Assembly: GCF_033807715.1 (NCBI RefSeq)
Contig: NC_084591.1
Coordinates: 49,529,415-49,593,414, forward strand
Length of the DNA stretch: 64,000 nucleotides
Reading direction: 5' to 3'
Source: Cololabis saira
Taxonomy: Eukaryota > Chordata > Actinopteri > Beloniformes > Belonidae
Below the pieces are notes generated by a model. It was not told the DNA's origin and did not search any database. It saw only the letters and a program-made list of their open reading frames with translations. The position numbers were made by a program, and so were the translations under genes. This document shows positions 26,367 to 38,936 of this stretch, piece after piece (position 1 is the first letter of the stretch; each line of letters opens with the position of its first letter).

Positions 26367-27021
26367 AAGGACTGAGAACTTGTCCATCCATGGAATGATT
26401 TTTTACATAAAAGGTTTCATTTAGATTTGAATAATTGTACTTTTTGTAACGCAGACATGGAAACCTTAGAGCATCTTTTTTTCTCTTGTAGCTTAACCAG
26501 GACCTTTTGGGAACCTTTAATACTGGATAACTTATAATGATCAAACCATTCCTATTCTTACATTTGAAAGCATTAAAGTTGGTTTACAAGTGGAGGACAA
26601 AAAAATAGATTTTGGGATTAATAATTTAATTATATTGGCTACATTTTTTATTCATCAATGTCACTTTTTGAAAATTAATCCAATCTTTATTGCATATTTA
26701 AACGAAATAATTCAGTACAAAAAATATTTAAAATCTTTCACGATTCAAAAAGCCCAGCATGTTCAGAAGTTTCTTTGTTCCCTAATTCCTGACTCATCAC
26801 TTGCGTTTATTCTTTCTTTTGGTTTGTTTGTTTATTCCTTTTTTTATTTTCGCTGTATAGCTTCTTTGTTTTGTTTTACTCATTGGTCGCTCAGTGCTCT
26901 TTGATGAAAATGTTTTTTTGGAATGTACAATGTGCCTTGTGTTTTTGAGAAAATCTTTTTTTCAATGAGAAAATTAAAAAAAATAATTTTTAAATTAAAA
27001 AAAAAAAAGGACTGAGAACTT
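26367..27021 (+). mobile_element. 5'-truncated LINE with 15-bp target duplication
   Basis: The insert 26382-27006 ends in an A-rich tail and is flanked by the perfect direct repeat AAGGACTGAGAACTT (26367-26381, 27007-27021). On the plus strand it reads FCNADMETLEHLFFSC then a TRTFWEP segment, the C-terminal Cys-rich end of an L1/Tx1-like ORF2 protein, followed by a broken frame. It sits in the M-N intron, antisense to znf423. Confidence 0.88.
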
Positions 27022-27838
27022 TACAACAGGTGGAGCGACTTCCAGTGTGAAGATGACATTAAAATGACTTAACAAAATGATTTACATCACATGTTAATAA
27101 AAAGGCATGGCGAGAAGAGAATTTCACTTCAGTTCATTCATCATTTTTAATTTATAGCACTAGAAAGATTTAAAATGTCAATACCAAATGTCTCTGCTGC
27201 ACTGGTCAAAATCTGCTTTTTATTTTTTCCAATTTGACTAAATGAAACTCTTTAATGCTCTTGAACAAAAGCAGAGGCAGAATGTGTGTGATTTAGGAGG
27301 GTAAACAGCAGCCGGGGGTTGCTGATTAAATGGACGTGATTAACTGATCAGCAGCAGTTTCCTCTATAGAAGCACAAGTTTGCAGGTTGCTGGTCCGGAG
27401 AATTCAAGTACGTTTATAAAAGCTAGGGAAGTGAGATCTCAGCAATCGTAGCTGCTGGGGAGGGATTATTAGGCTTATTAGGCCCTTTCCAGACAATATG
27501 GACTCCTTAGCTCTACAATGATGATTATTTCCAAGTGACGTCCAAGACGTTCCCAGGAAACGACGTCCTAGCGAGTTCGTGACGAGGCCAAATTGTGTAA
27601 AGCTCAGTCAAACTAATGAAACCCAAGAACTGCATTTCACACTCTATAGAACACAATCAGGATGTTAAAGTCCAAAGTTCATGACAGCACAATTATAAAA
27701 ACATCACACCAGTATAGCTGGTCTTGAAGTTTGGCATCAGAAAGTTTCTATGGAGTTGTTCAGGTTTACAAACAAAGCTCTCAGGTTTTCGGGATTGTTT
27801 TTAGTCCGAAATGCCATACTAAACAGTATATACTCAAA
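27022..27838. other. Intron sequence, no feature recognised
   Basis: Part of the 6.3-kb intron between exons M and N. Mostly AT-rich, single-copy-looking sequence. Confidence 0.5.
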
Positions 27839-28303
27839 AAGTATTTTCTGGACTATAAGCCGCATCCGCTCTATTTAAAAAAAAGAAAAAAGATATTCAA
27901 GCCGCAGATATTTATGTAGTTAGATTAGATATTTACTACATGTACAGAAGGATTTTGAACTGTAAATGATGTACATGTTTGTACCTAAATAGATCTTTCC
28001 TAACAGTGTCTTTTAACACGACAGCAACTTTGCTGATTAAAACGGGACAGAACCAAGAGAAAATAACCAGTATTTATTTATATATTTATCTGTTGGAAAT
28101 CTGCTTCTACCTACTTCTATCTGCTAAAGAAGAAGTAGTGTATTCTTCTTTGCATTTATTTAGTCTTAGTTTTGATTCTAATTCCGGTTATAGCGCCCCA
28201 AGCGATGGAAGAAAAATCCACAGAATAGAAAAACCTTTGTATAAGCTGCATGGTTGAAAACCTATGAAAAAAGTAGCGGCTTATAGTCCAGAAAATACGG
28301 TAC
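27839..28303. mobile_element. TIR element (GTATTTTCTGGACTATAAGC family)
   Basis: Left end GTATTTTCTGGACTATAAGC and right end GCTTATAGTCCAGAAAATAC are inverted matches. This family is common in fish and is usually placed with hAT elements. The interior has no coding capacity. A target duplication could not be fixed. Confidence 0.75.
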
Positions 28304-28397
28304 TTAAGTTCGGCACACTTTTGAGTAAATATCAGTAGTATGCATTAATTGGGACGTACTACTCAGAGCCACACGGACCTTCCTGCCGTTGGGAGGG

Positions 28398-28510
28398 GGA
28401 GTTGTTACCATGGTAACAACTCGTGTCACAGCAGCAGTAGCAGCTGTTACCATGGTAACAGCAGCAGTAGCAGCTGTTACCATGGTAACAGCAGCAGTAG
28501 CAGCCCTGCT
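28398..28510. repeat. 30-bp repeat with three palindromic X-box-like sites
   Basis: The palindrome GTTACCATGGTAAC occurs three times (about 28405, 28447 and 28477). The last two lie in 30-bp repeats together with CAGCAGCAGTAGCAGCT. The palindrome fits the RFX X-box consensus GTNRCC-N(0-3)-RGYAAC. Binding is inferred. Confidence 0.7.
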
Positions 28511-29110
28511 CCGCTCTTTCCCGGTTATCTTGGCCCAAACAAGATGACATGGCTGACTGTAGATAGCTCATTCGTAAACTTTGCAAAAACATCGACCCAA
28601 ACAATAATGTGATAAATGATGAATCATCTGGTTAATATCTTATGGGAACCAAAGCAAAATCACACCTATTCCTCCCATTTGAACTGTAGCGTGATGCTGC
28701 TGCAGTTTTGCTTGGTACCGCTAACGTTATCCTCCATTTCTGTTGGTTGCTAAGTGTCTGCGTATCACTTAGCAACCAAACACCGCTGCATTGCATTGTG
28801 GGAAGTTTCTGCTTAGCTAGTGTCCATCAATCCACACTAATACATTTCTCCAGAATGAGTATGGATAGTACATACTATTGTGTACGTATTAATGTTTCGG
28901 ACGCACTAAAAAATCTCACATACGGTTTTTGCTACTCATAGTGTCTGGAAGGTGGAAGGATAGGATTCCGGACGCAGCTCATGTGTCTGGGAGAAGGGGA
29001 GCTCGTCTTACAGGGTATAAAGTGCACTGGAACTGAAACTCAGACGTCATCCGGCAACAAAACATTCTATTTTCTGATTGTCCGATAGGTTGGTAGTTCC
29101 AGCCGGCTGC
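28511..29110. other. Intron sequence, no feature recognised
   Basis: Part of the M-N intron. No clear repeat boundaries. Confidence 0.45.
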
Positions 29111-29245
29111 TCGGAGCTGCATGAGCTGCATGAGTTGCATGAGGTGCATGAGGTGCATGAGGTGCATGAGGTGCATGAGCTGCATGAGCTGCATGAGCTG
29201 CATGAGCTGCATGAGCTGCATGAGCTGCATGAGCTGCATGAGCGC
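29111..29245. repeat. 9-bp repeat (CATGAGCTG/CATGAGGTG)n
   Basis: About 15 units of CATGAGSTG. Being a multiple of three it is open in several frames (for example HELHEL and AHAAHA), none of which has a coding context. Confidence 0.93.
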
Positions 29246-29572
29246 TCAGCGCAGCAGCGTAGTCTGCCCTCGACCTGTTTGTAAGATGGTTTGTTGGGAT
29301 TTTCTGTCTGGTGAAGTTAGTCATTTCTCAGCGTGAGAAATGCCATGTGTGGCCTGTGAACCTGTCGAGGGCCTGAGACTTCAGAGCCCAGTTTATAAAT
29401 TCAGAGGAAACTACAAGACTTGCGTAACAATTTAGATAAGGAACGACCAGATCTACCAGGAGCTCTGTCTCTTCATAGCTGCTTACGGTTCCAGCTGACT
29501 TTTCAGCAGCGCAGAGACAAACTAACAAATATTAAAAAGCGTCACCGCTTGAAGCTTCTCTCTCTATCATTT

Positions 29573-29830
29573 TTAGGGCCCGAGCACTTACAGTGCGAAG
29601 GCCCTATTGCATCTGTAGGAGTTTTTTCTTTCTTTCTTCTGACGAAAGGATGGCCTTTTTTCCCCCTAAACGTGCCCCAAAAGTCACAAAATTGTGCACC
29701 AAGCCAGGCCTGGTGATACATTTGATATTTAATGGTTTGCATTAATGGGCGTGGATAAATGGCTCAACAGCGCCCCCTAGAATACTTTTCTCTGCCATAA
29801 CTTTTGAATGGTTTACTTGTGGGTGGTGTC
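29573..29830. repeat. Unclassified dispersed repeat with terminal hairpin
   Basis: It starts with GGGCCCGAGCACTTACAGTG followed by CGAAGGCCC, a small hairpin, and later has CAGCGCCCCCTAGAAT. This arrangement is a widespread fish repeat. Family and ends could not be fixed. Confidence 0.45.
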
Positions 29831-30007
29831 ATCGGACTCGGTTTTTAGTACTTGACCATAATTGGTGCAAATTATGGTTCTACATCTTTAGTGTTGTTGT
29901 CTTCTTCCTTTAGATCACACAATCAAATACGTCACAGCAGCTTCACTCCAACCTCCTACTTCTGCTCTGGGTATTGAAAAGAAACGAGGGCAAGGTGAGT
30001 GGAGTCG

Positions 30008-30590
30008 GGCTGAGTAGGTACTAGTGGAAAAGCTCAGTAGATACTAGTGGAAAAGCTCAGTAGGTACTAGTGGAAAAGCTGAGTAGGTACTAGTGGAAAA
30101 GCTCAGTAGGTACTAGTGGAAAAGCTCAGTAGGTACTAGTGGAAAAGCTGAGTAGGTACTAGTGGAAAAGCTCAGTAGGTACTAGTGGAAAAGCTGAGTA
30201 GGTACTAGTGGAAAAGCTGAGTAGGTACTAGTGGAAAAGCTCAGTAGGTACTAGTGGAAAAGCTCAGTAGGTACTAGTGGAAAAGCTCAGTAGGTACTAG
30301 TGGAAAAGCTCAGTAGGTACTAGTGGAAAAGCTCAGTAGGTACTAGTGGAAAAGCTCAGTAGGTACTAGTGGAAAAGCTCAGTAGGTACTAGTGGAAAAG
30401 TTGAGTAGGTACTAGTGGAAAAGCTGAGTAGGTACTAGTGGAAAAGCTCGGTAGGTACTAGTGGAAAAGCTCGGTAGGTACTAGTGGAAAAGCTGAGTAG
30501 GTACTAGTGGAAAAGCTCAGTAGGTACTAGTGGAAAAGCTGAGTAGGTACTAGTGGAAAAGCTCAGTAGGTACTAGTGGAAAAGCTCCAT
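30008..30590. repeat. 23-bp minisatellite, about 25 units
   Basis: The unit is GTAGGTACTAGTGGAAAAGC plus a TCA/TGA ending. Variants at the end (CTCAGT, CTGAGT, CTCGGT) are distributed irregularly. Upstream sequence (GGTGAGTGGAGTCGGGCTGA) suggests the unit came from a mobile element of the kind seen at 24340-24490. Confidence 0.95.
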
Positions 30591-31414
30591 TAGTGTCAGC
30601 ATGGTGGTGGGTGGTACTGATCTGGGGGTTCAGCCACAGACATGGGCAGGAACTACTTTCTCAGTATTTTAGAGTTAAATGCGAGGCTAATATTGGCTCA
30701 TGTCATGATGTCCAAGTCTGAAGCTGATGGAAATTATTTGGTAGGACTTTAAAAAAGCGCCACAATCCCCCGACAGCAATCTAAGACTAATAACATCGCA
30801 AAAAAAAGATTATTTCAATTCCTTGTTGCTAAAGGTGGTTGTATGGGATGCACGTTTAACACAGATATGCAGCTTCCGTCTGAGCTTGTGTTAACTTACT
30901 TTAAGGCCTGGAATATACTTGCAGTTTGTCCAAACGTTGGCGTCCGCTCGCGTACACAACCCGCTGCGTTGTGAGCGTTTCTTGGTTCAGTGCTACGCGG
31001 CCTGTACGTGTGATACCGGTGGCCTCCACTAGGGGGCAGATTATAACCTCAGTTTAGAAAATACAGCCGGGAAATAATAGACAACAAGGAAACTGCTGGA
31101 GGAGGACTCATCCTTTGTAATATTGAGCAAATAAAAACTTATGAAAAGTCAGAATGCAAACTAGCAAGTTAACTACATTTTAAGTACAGAATGAACACAT
31201 TTCTTTTCTTTAGCTAGGGGGAGAATATATGCAGGGAAAATATTTATCTCAAAATATGATTTTCAAGCAAACAGACAGAGAGTTGATAAGTGATTGCTTT
31301 AACTCTCAGCGAAAATCAATGTTGGAAGACATGTACGTCTGAAGATATGGTTTGGTTCACAAGAGAAAAAGCGATAGAGGGAATGTGCATGACGTCACAG
31401 ATGCGACTTCACAA
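30591..31414. other. Intron sequence, no feature recognised
   Basis: Part of the M-N intron. A TAAGGCCTGGAATATACTTG segment near 30902 and GACGTCAC near 31391 look repeat-like but boundaries were not found. Confidence 0.4.
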
Positions 31415-31554
31415 GCCATGATCAGCAATATTAAAATAATAAAAGGCTTGCAATATTTCAGTTGATTTGTAATAAATCCAGAATGTATGACATTTTTGTT
31501 TTTTTAATTGGATTACAGAAAATCACAATATTCTAATTTTCTGAGACAGTCCTG
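31415..31554. mobile_element. TA-flanked palindromic MITE, right arm only
   Basis: It ends ATTTTCTGAGACAGTCCTG|TA, matching the right arm of the element at 25157-25464. The left arm is missing. Confidence 0.75.
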
Positions 31555-31980
31555 TATGGGTCAGGATGTGGAAAACCTAAATGTTTGGTCACAAGGGTGG
31601 TGGTTGTCTACAGTTATTTGACCACGTTATTTAAGTGTTTGTTGACATGAAAGACTTTTCGTTAGCTTTTGGATGTCGTAACAATTTAGAAAATTGGTTG
31701 GAATGTAAAAATAAAACTTATGATGTTTTTAAAAAACTTGGCGACCTAAAGTGTTTATTAGCGTGAGTGAAGCGGACCACCCCCTTCTAGACCACGGCTT
31801 TTAAAAGAAAAGGCCGATAACAATATGAGTTGTTACTGCAAGTATTTCCAGGCCTGAGACCCAGTAACCAGATAGTTCAGTAGATCCTGATACGTGAAGC
31901 CTCTGAAACCACAGACTCTCTGGAACCTGAATACACGTGTATCTGCGTGGTGGTTACAATTCTGCTGAGTCAGCTCACAC

Positions 31981-32437
<457 letters not shown>

Positions 32438-32520
32438 GCCCACCACCCCCTCCAGAACCCCCTCCAGAACCCCCTCCAGAACCCCCTCCAGAACCCCCAC
32501 CAGAACCCCCCCCCAGGACC
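32438..32520. repeat. 12-bp repeat (CCAGAACCCCCT)n at the exon M donor side
   Basis: About six units of CCAGAACCCCCY fill the space between the transposon end and the donor of exon M at 32533. Confidence 0.85.
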
Positions 32521-32533
32521 ACGGGGCTCCTAC

Positions 32534-32967
32534 CTGCTCATGCAGCCGGCACAGAGCCCGTACGGCAGCCCGTTGACGTCCAGCTTCACCAGCTCCCCTT
32601 TATTCCTGAACTCCTTCAGGCAGAACGCACACTTGTACAGCTTGTGCTGCTGCAGCTGGCCGTTGGGGGACGAGGAGGCCGAGCCGTTGCCGGCTCCTCC
32701 GTTCCCTCCTCCTCCTCCTCCAGTTCCTCCTCCGGTCCCCCCCCCCAGCGTGGAGCCGGCCGACAGCTTCTGCATGTGGAAGGTTCCGTGGATCTTCAGC
32801 TCCAGCGTGGAGGTGACGGTCTGCATGCAGACCACGCAGCGGAAGCCGGTGAGGGAGTTGCGGAGGTCGGGATGCATCTGGCAGTGCTCGATGAACTCCT
32901 CCTCGCTCTGCAGGGGCATCTTACAGATCCTGCAGGTGCCCGTGTCCAGGCTCTTACTGTGGGTCAC
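32534..32967 (-). CDS. znf423: znf423 exon M: fingers with a Gly-rich insertion
   Basis: The 434-bp exon starts [20 protein letters not shown] and carries a degenerate finger (CRIC .. HCQMH), a finger (CVVC .. H....H), a Gly-rich run (GGGTGGGTGGGGGG), then a CAFC .. CAGC segment ending CMS. The first VTH supplies the last His of the finger begun in exon L. Acceptor CCCCTCAG|GTGACC, donor AGCAG|GTAGGAG; phase 0 in, 2 out. The GGG-rich insertion sits where ZNF423 has a short Ser-rich linker, so it is a lineage-specific expansion by inference. This finger cluster is in the part of ZNF423 linked with BMP/SMAD and EBF interactions. Confidence 0.95.
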
Positions 32968-33019
32968 CTGAGGGGAGAAGGAGGGAGGGAGGAATCATCA
33001 GGGAAGGAGGCAGGAATTA

Positions 33020-33360
33020 CAGGACTGTCTCAGAAAATTTGAATATTGTGATTTTCTGTAATGCAATTACAAAAACAAAAATGTCATACATTCTGGATTC
33101 ATTACAAATCAAAATCGGACAATAATGATAACATGTGCAATAACTGGATGTGCAATTATCATATATGCAATATCCATGCAATACCTGTCTACCTCACACT
33201 CATTCTACCTGCTTTTTTGCACTGTTTTTCTTTCCCTTTGCACTATTTTTTTTTATCTTATATTTTGTATCTTTTTATCTCCACTGCAATGTATATACTG
33301 TCCATATTTTGTAATTATATATATCTTTTACTTTTTTACCTTTTTACGCCCTTCCCCGCA

Positions 33361-33411
<51 letters not shown>

Positions 33412-33779
33412 GTGTGTGTGTGTGTGCGTTAAGTTACTGCTGCTAACACGCGAGTTTCCCCATTGAGGGAGTAATAAAGGACTATCTTATCTTATCTTAA
33501 ATCAACTGAAATATTGCAAGCCTTTTATTATTTTAATATTGTTGATCATGGCTTACAGCTTAAAAAAACTCAAATATCCTATCTCAAAAAATTAGAATAT
33601 TCTGGGAATATTAATCTTAAACTGTAAGCCATAATCAGCAATATTAAAATAATAAAAGGCTTGCAATATTTCAGTTGATTTGTAATGAATCCAGAATGTA
33701 TGACATTTTTGTTTTTTGAATTGCATTACAGAAAATAAATAACTTTATCACAATATTCTAATTTTCTGAGACAGTCCTG
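33020..33779. mobile_element. Palindromic MITE split by a nested retroelement
   Basis: The outer element starts TA|CAGGACTG at 33020 and ends CAGTCCTG|TA at 33779. It is interrupted at 33112-33498. Once the insert is removed the arms are like those at 25157-25464. Confidence 0.85.
33106..33504 (+). mobile_element. Nested retroelement 3' end with 6-bp duplication
   Basis: The insert 33112-33498 ends in GAGTAATAAAGGACTATC followed by (TTATC)n, like 3' tails of L2-type fish LINEs/SINEs. AAATCA flanks it on both sides (33106-33111, 33499-33504). An internal (GT)n run lies at 33363-33425. Confidence 0.8.
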
Positions 33780-34640
33780 TATCAGTGTGATGACAGTAAA
33801 ATCACTAGCTTGCAACTTTTTATGAAAGAACAGATGTCTTTTTGAGAAAAGTGACTAAATTCTTAATCATTATGGTGGAATAATCTCTCATTTTGTTATC
33901 CATCCATTGTGAACTCCGTTCTGCTTTGACATAATGGGCAGCGTTTGCTAGAGAAACACTAGCTGAATTACTCAGACTTTGTTGAACATTTTTCTATTGT
34001 TGGTTGCAGCACAAATTGCCTCTCTGAGGACTATTTAACATTTTTACAGTCTGAATTCAAAGCAGCGAAATGTGTTTCAGCATGAAAATGCAGATATACA
34101 AATAAAACACAACCTCAGTCTCACCAGAGAAAAGCAAATACAGGCATTGTTATATCACAACAACATCCAACAACATCTAAGCTTTCAGGAAAAAGCCTTT
34201 ATATTCCATACTGAACCACACATGTGCCCAACTATACAACCTCATTCAAAAGAGAAATCTTTAATTAGCCATTTAGTTTGTAGCGCATAACCTATTATTT
34301 TAATTATTCAGCAGCTGCTCTTCTGGCTTTGTATAATAAAGATATAGATAATTAAAAAAAGAGACCAACACCTATACGCGTCTAAATTTGCAGATTAGAT
34401 TGCAGCTACATTGTAGGAGTCAACAAGCTGCTGCACGTAAGAAACACGGGCAAGAGAGCTGTCAGTTCAATCCCTGGAGATGATGTTCAAAACTCAGAGT
34501 TTGACCAAATATGTTCCCTGTTCCCAGTCAGTTTCTTCCAAAATTCTAAACAAATTCAATGCAAAGCTGTGAAAAGGAATCGTACAGGTGGATCAAGGAA
34601 ACGCCAAAGTGTCAAGACAGAAAAATCTAAGTTAAACGCC

Positions 34641-34991
34641 TTAACCCTTGTGCTGTCTTTGGGTCAAGGGAGGGTGAAGGGAGAAAAGAAGGAATGAAGG
34701 AAGGAAAGAAGTAGGAAAGGGAGTAAGGAAGGGAGAAAAGATGGAAGGAAAGGAGAAAATATGGAAAGAATGGAGAAAAGGAAAGAAAGAAGGGAGGGAA
34801 GAAGGAAGGAATGGAGAAATTAAGGAAAGAAGGAAGGAAAAGCAAAGAAGGTAATAAAGGAATGAATGACGGAAGGGAGGTAGGATAAAAAGGAGGAAAG
34901 GATGAAGGGAGAAGGAAGGAGAGAGCATGGCAGGAGGAAAGAAGGATAGAAGAATTGGGTCATTTTGACCCAAAGACAGCACAAGGGTTAA
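34641..34991. mobile_element. TTAA-flanked MITE (piggyBac-like) with purine-rich core
   Basis: The ends are TTAACCCTTGTGCTGTCTTT and its inverted match at 34972-34991. Next to each end is GGGTCA. TTAA duplications with CCCTT ends fit piggyBac-type elements. The core is an imperfect GGAA/GAAGG array. Related copies: 50866-51672, 55569-56340, and a right half at 63749-63813. Confidence 0.82.
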
Positions 34992-35045
34992 TATGCATGG
35001 TCCCGTCCAAATAAACTTTGATTTGATACTAAATAAAGTACTTTA

Positions 35046-35411
<366 letters not shown>

Positions 35412-35699
35412 TTATCATATGGGGACAGATAATTTGTGCTGATTACAAATAATATAATATATTACAAATAATAACACTGACCAAAACACCTGCAGAAATA
35501 CTGCAGGAATGACATAGCAGCAGTTAAATGCAGCCTTCTGTAAGCTTTAAATATCCACTGGGCTTACATCAAATACATCAAAACACAACAATAAAAAACA
35601 CTTTTCTGAACTTATCAATATGACTCTGTCCTTCACAGGATAAGTAACATGGATCACTGCAAAAACTCACAATCTTAACAAGAATATTTGTCTGATTTC

Positions 35700-35870
35700 T
35701 AGTTAAAATGTCTCATTTTAGTAAGAAAGAAAGAAAGAAAGAAAGAAAAAGTCCTGTTGATGACGTGTTTGTGTAACAAACATGGCGGATCATTTTCGTC
35801 ATTTCGTCATTTTTATCGTTATATAATAAATATGAATGCCGATAACGATATCGGGAACAAAGTTTTTTTG
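35700..35870. mobile_element. Fragment of the 13211/31981 hAT family
   Basis: A short (GAAA)n run is followed by GATGACGTGTTTGTGTAAC and AACATGGCGGATC, then CGATAACGATATCGGGAAC. This matches the right half of the element at 31981-32437. Ends were not identified. Confidence 0.6.
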
Positions 35871-36067
35871 CTTGTAATAAGAAGATAAATCTTGTCCCAC
35901 TGGCAGATTTTTCTACTTATTTCAAGTGAAAATTTACCTGAAACAGATGAAAATTGTCAAATAAGTTATTTTTCTGGTGTTATTTTTCTGGTGATGACTC
36001 TAAATGTTGAAATAGCAGTAAAACCACATTCATTGATGAAATGACATAAGGGATGGAAAGGAGGGAT

Positions 36068-36445
36068 GACAGTTTTACAGGGGGGAGGATTTGGACCATT
36101 TTTATTTCAGGGGGGATGATTTGGACCGTTTTTATTTCAGGGGGGGATGATTTGGACCGTTTTTATTTCAGGGGGGATGATTTGGACCGTTTTTATTTCA
36201 GGGGGGGATGATTTGGACCGTTTTTATTTCAGGGGGGGATGATTTGGACTGTTTTTATTTCAGGGGGGATGATTTGGACCGTTTTTATTTCAGGGGGGGA
36301 TGATTTGGACCGTTTTTATTTCAGGGGGGATGATTTGGACCGTTTTTATTTCAGGGGGGATGATTTGGACCGTTTTTATTTCAGGGGGGGATGATTTGGA
36401 CCGTTTTTATTTTAGGGGGGGTCATTTGGACCGTTTTTATTTCAT
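36068..36445. repeat. 30/31-bp minisatellite abutting the exon K donor
   Basis: About 12 units of GATTTGGACCGTTTTTATTT plus CAGGGGGGAT, with 6 or 7 G residues. The last unit ends only 19 bp from exon K, so on the transcript the array starts just after the splice donor and is C-rich. Confidence 0.95.
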
Positions 36446-36464
36446 CTCCAGTCCTGGTTCTTAC

Positions 36465-37022
36465 CAGCGTCGTCTTCTCCCGGCCGGATGTTGTGGTCCC
36501 GGAGCCGGTGGTTCTGCAGCAGGGACTCCATGGTGTAGGCCGCCCCGCAGATATCGCAGGCGTACATGGGCTCAGCGTTGTCCAGCTCGTCCTCCCCGCC
36601 GCTGGCCTCGTGGCTGTTTGCAGCGTCTCCCCCCGGGCCCGCTGCTCCTCCCACCGCCCCGCTCTTCAGCAGCATGTTCTGCAGGTCGGCCTGCTCGGCG
36701 GCCACCCCCGACGCTCTCTCCACGCCTCCCACGCCTCCCACGCCGTTCCCTCCGTTCCCTCCGCGCTTGGACGACTGCAGCCCGTTGGGAGTGCCGTTCT
36801 GGCTGCCGGCGCTCCCCGTGCCGCCGCCGTTGCCCGTGACGCTGCCGCCGTCGAAGACGCAGTGCTTCTCCCGCAGGTGGCGCTCCAGCAGGGACAGGGC
36901 GTGGAAGGCTTTGCCGCAGAAGCGGCAGGTGAACTTCTTGCTGTGCGTGGTGATGTGACACTGCAGCTCCACCTCCGTTCCAAACGTCTCCCCGCAGAAG
37001 ATGCACTTCCTCGGCTTGAGTC
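36465..37022 (-). CDS. znf423: znf423 exon K: three fingers with a Gly-rich insertion
   Basis: The 558-bp exon reads (G)[18 protein letters not shown] and includes fingers CIFC .. HITTH, CRFC .. HLREKH and, near the end, CDIC .. HRLRDH, before IRPGEDDA. Between the second and third fingers is a long Gly/Asn/Ser-rich stretch ([12 protein letters not shown]), larger than in mammals. Acceptor GTTTCAG|GACTCAAG, donor GACGCTG|GTAAGAAC; phase 1 in, 1 out. The exon is very GC-rich at third positions against AT-rich introns. Confidence 0.95.
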
Positions 37023-37089
37023 CTGAAACACAACAATCCAATGTATCTATTTAATACCACGCACAAATGCCCCACAAATGAAGATTATA

Positions 37090-37700
37090 TCAATAGTAAG
37101 ATAATCATTTTTCACTGCCAAAAACAAGGACAAACTATAGTAAGAGAACGGTGACGTACAGAGCTATGTATGAACGGAACTTACTTCCCAAACACTTTGA
37201 GCCAACTACTAGCATAAAAGAATTCAAATTATTAGTAAAGAAACATCTCTTAAATAAATACAAATAAAACGTATTTAATTATTAATAAATGGCTATTGCT
37301 TTACTAACAATGGTCATGGGTTCAAGTATAAGTGATTATAACTTAAACGCATTGTCGATGACTATACATTGTTTGAATTGGTTGATGCTATTTAAAGAAG
37401 GTATGATTTTGTATTATAATGCATTACATCTAAATGTTTAACGGAATGACTGTAACCTTAATGTGAGTGTCAAAAGGAGCACTGGTCTTATTTGACAGAA
37501 ATCTAGAATATATTTTGTAGTAGAATTTCCTTTTTTTTTTTTTTTACTTTTTTTCTCTTCTATGTTTCTTTTCTTTTTCTTTACTACCGCTTTAGATTTG
37601 CTTTTAATTTGTGTCTTTTATTTGTATATTATGTGTGGGACCCCAGGAAGAATAGCTGCAGTTTTGCTGCAGCTAATGGGGATCAGAATAAAAGTATAAA
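37090..37700 (+). mobile_element. LINE 3' fragment in the J-K intron
   Basis: AGAGCTATGTATGAACGGAA and AATTATTAGTAAAGAAACAT resemble the extreme C-terminus of a Rex1/RTE-like reverse-transcriptase protein (motif ..VWNELP..F K..LK). The match is weak and boundaries are uncertain. Confidence 0.4.
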
Positions 37701-37719
37701 CTATAATCCCTGACTGTAA

Positions 37720-37990
37720 CGCGGTTCACCTTTCACGTCTCGCTGCTTCACGGATTTACATTGTGCACCGTGTTCTGCATTCTGATTGGCTAAACAGGCC
37801 AGTTGGCTGAGCAGCTCAAGAGCGGGAGCCTTTGATGAATCGTTCATTACAGTCTCAGATATAATCCATGGTGTTGGTTTAATTGTAAAAAAAAAAAAAA
37901 GGTTGCTACTTGGCGGATTTCACCTATCACCGGTTCTTTTTGGAACGTAACCCCCGTCAAAAAACAGGGATTACTGTATTTCTTATTGAT
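37720..37990. mobile_element. Unclassified repeat (GCGGTTCACC .. GGGATTACTGTA)
   Basis: The phrases GCGGTTCACCTTTCACG and GGCGGATTTCACCTATCACC, ending GGGATTACTGTA, are a known style of vertebrate DNA-transposon remnant. Family and ends are uncertain. Confidence 0.4.
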
Positions 37991-38103
37991 AATAATAAGT
38001 CAACTTCTGTCAACATCTGTTGTGTTCAGTTTTACACAACCAACATTTTATTTTTTCCCCAAAAAGTCACCTTTTCCACCGTCCTGGGAGAAGTTGGTTT
38101 TAC

Positions 38104-38251
38104 CTGCGAGACCTCCTGGCAGACCGGACCTCTGGCCCAGGTGGTTGTGCTTCACGTGGAGCTGCAGATCCGTCTCCTTCCTGAAGTCCCAGGCGCAGGC
38201 CGTGCACCGAAACAGCTTCTTCTCGTTGCTGTGCTTTACGGCCAGATGAAC
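38104..38251 (-). CDS. znf423: znf423 exon J: finger end plus one complete finger
   Basis: The 148-bp exon begins [19 protein letters not shown], giving the His pair of the finger started in exon I and one complete finger (CTAC .. HVKHNH), then a short [12 protein letters not shown] linker. Acceptor GTCCTCCAG|GTTCATC, donor CTCGCAG|GTAAAACC; phase 0 in, 1 out. Confidence 0.95.
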
Positions 38252-38351
38252 CTGGAGGACAGAGGAACCCTTCACCAATCTGGAACACTTCAGCTAACGT
38301 GTAGCATCTTATAGAGGGAATGGGCATGACGTCACAGATGAGACTTCACAG

Positions 38352-38936
38352 CAGGTTACGAAGACTGAGTGTCAGAAAGACTGAGTGTCAGAAAGACTGA
38401 GTGTCAGAAAGACTGAGTGTCAGAAAGACTGAGTTTCAGAAACACTGAGTGACAGAAAGACTGAGTGTCAGAAAGACTGAGTGTCAGAAAGACTGAGTGA
38501 CAGAAAGACTGAGTGTCAGAAAGACTGAGTGTCAGAAAGACTGAGTGACAGAAAGACTGAGTGTCAGAAAGACTGAGTGTCAGAAAGACTGAGTGTCAGA
38601 AAGACTGAGTGACAGAAAGACTGAGTGTCAGAAAGACTGAGTGTCAGAAAGACTGAGTGTCAGAAAGACTGAGTGTCAGAAAGACTGAGTGACAGAAAGA
38701 CTGAGTGTCGGAAAGACTGAGTGTCAGAAAGACTGAGTGTCAGAAAGACTGAGTGACAGAAAGACTGAGTGTCGGAAAGACTGAGTGTCAGAAAGACTGA
38801 GTGTCAGAAAGACTGAGTGACAGAAAGACTGAGTGTCAGAAAGACTGAGTGACAGAAAGACTGAGTGTCGGAAAGACTGAGTGACAGAAAGACTGAGTGA
38901 CAGAAAGACTGAGTGTCAGAAAGACTGAGTGTCAGA
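38352..38936. repeat. 16-bp minisatellite, about 36 units
   Basis: The unit is GAAAGACTGAGTGTCA with frequent GTGACA and rare GTCGGA variants. It lies inside the I-J intron about 100 bp from exon J on the acceptor side. Confidence 0.95.
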
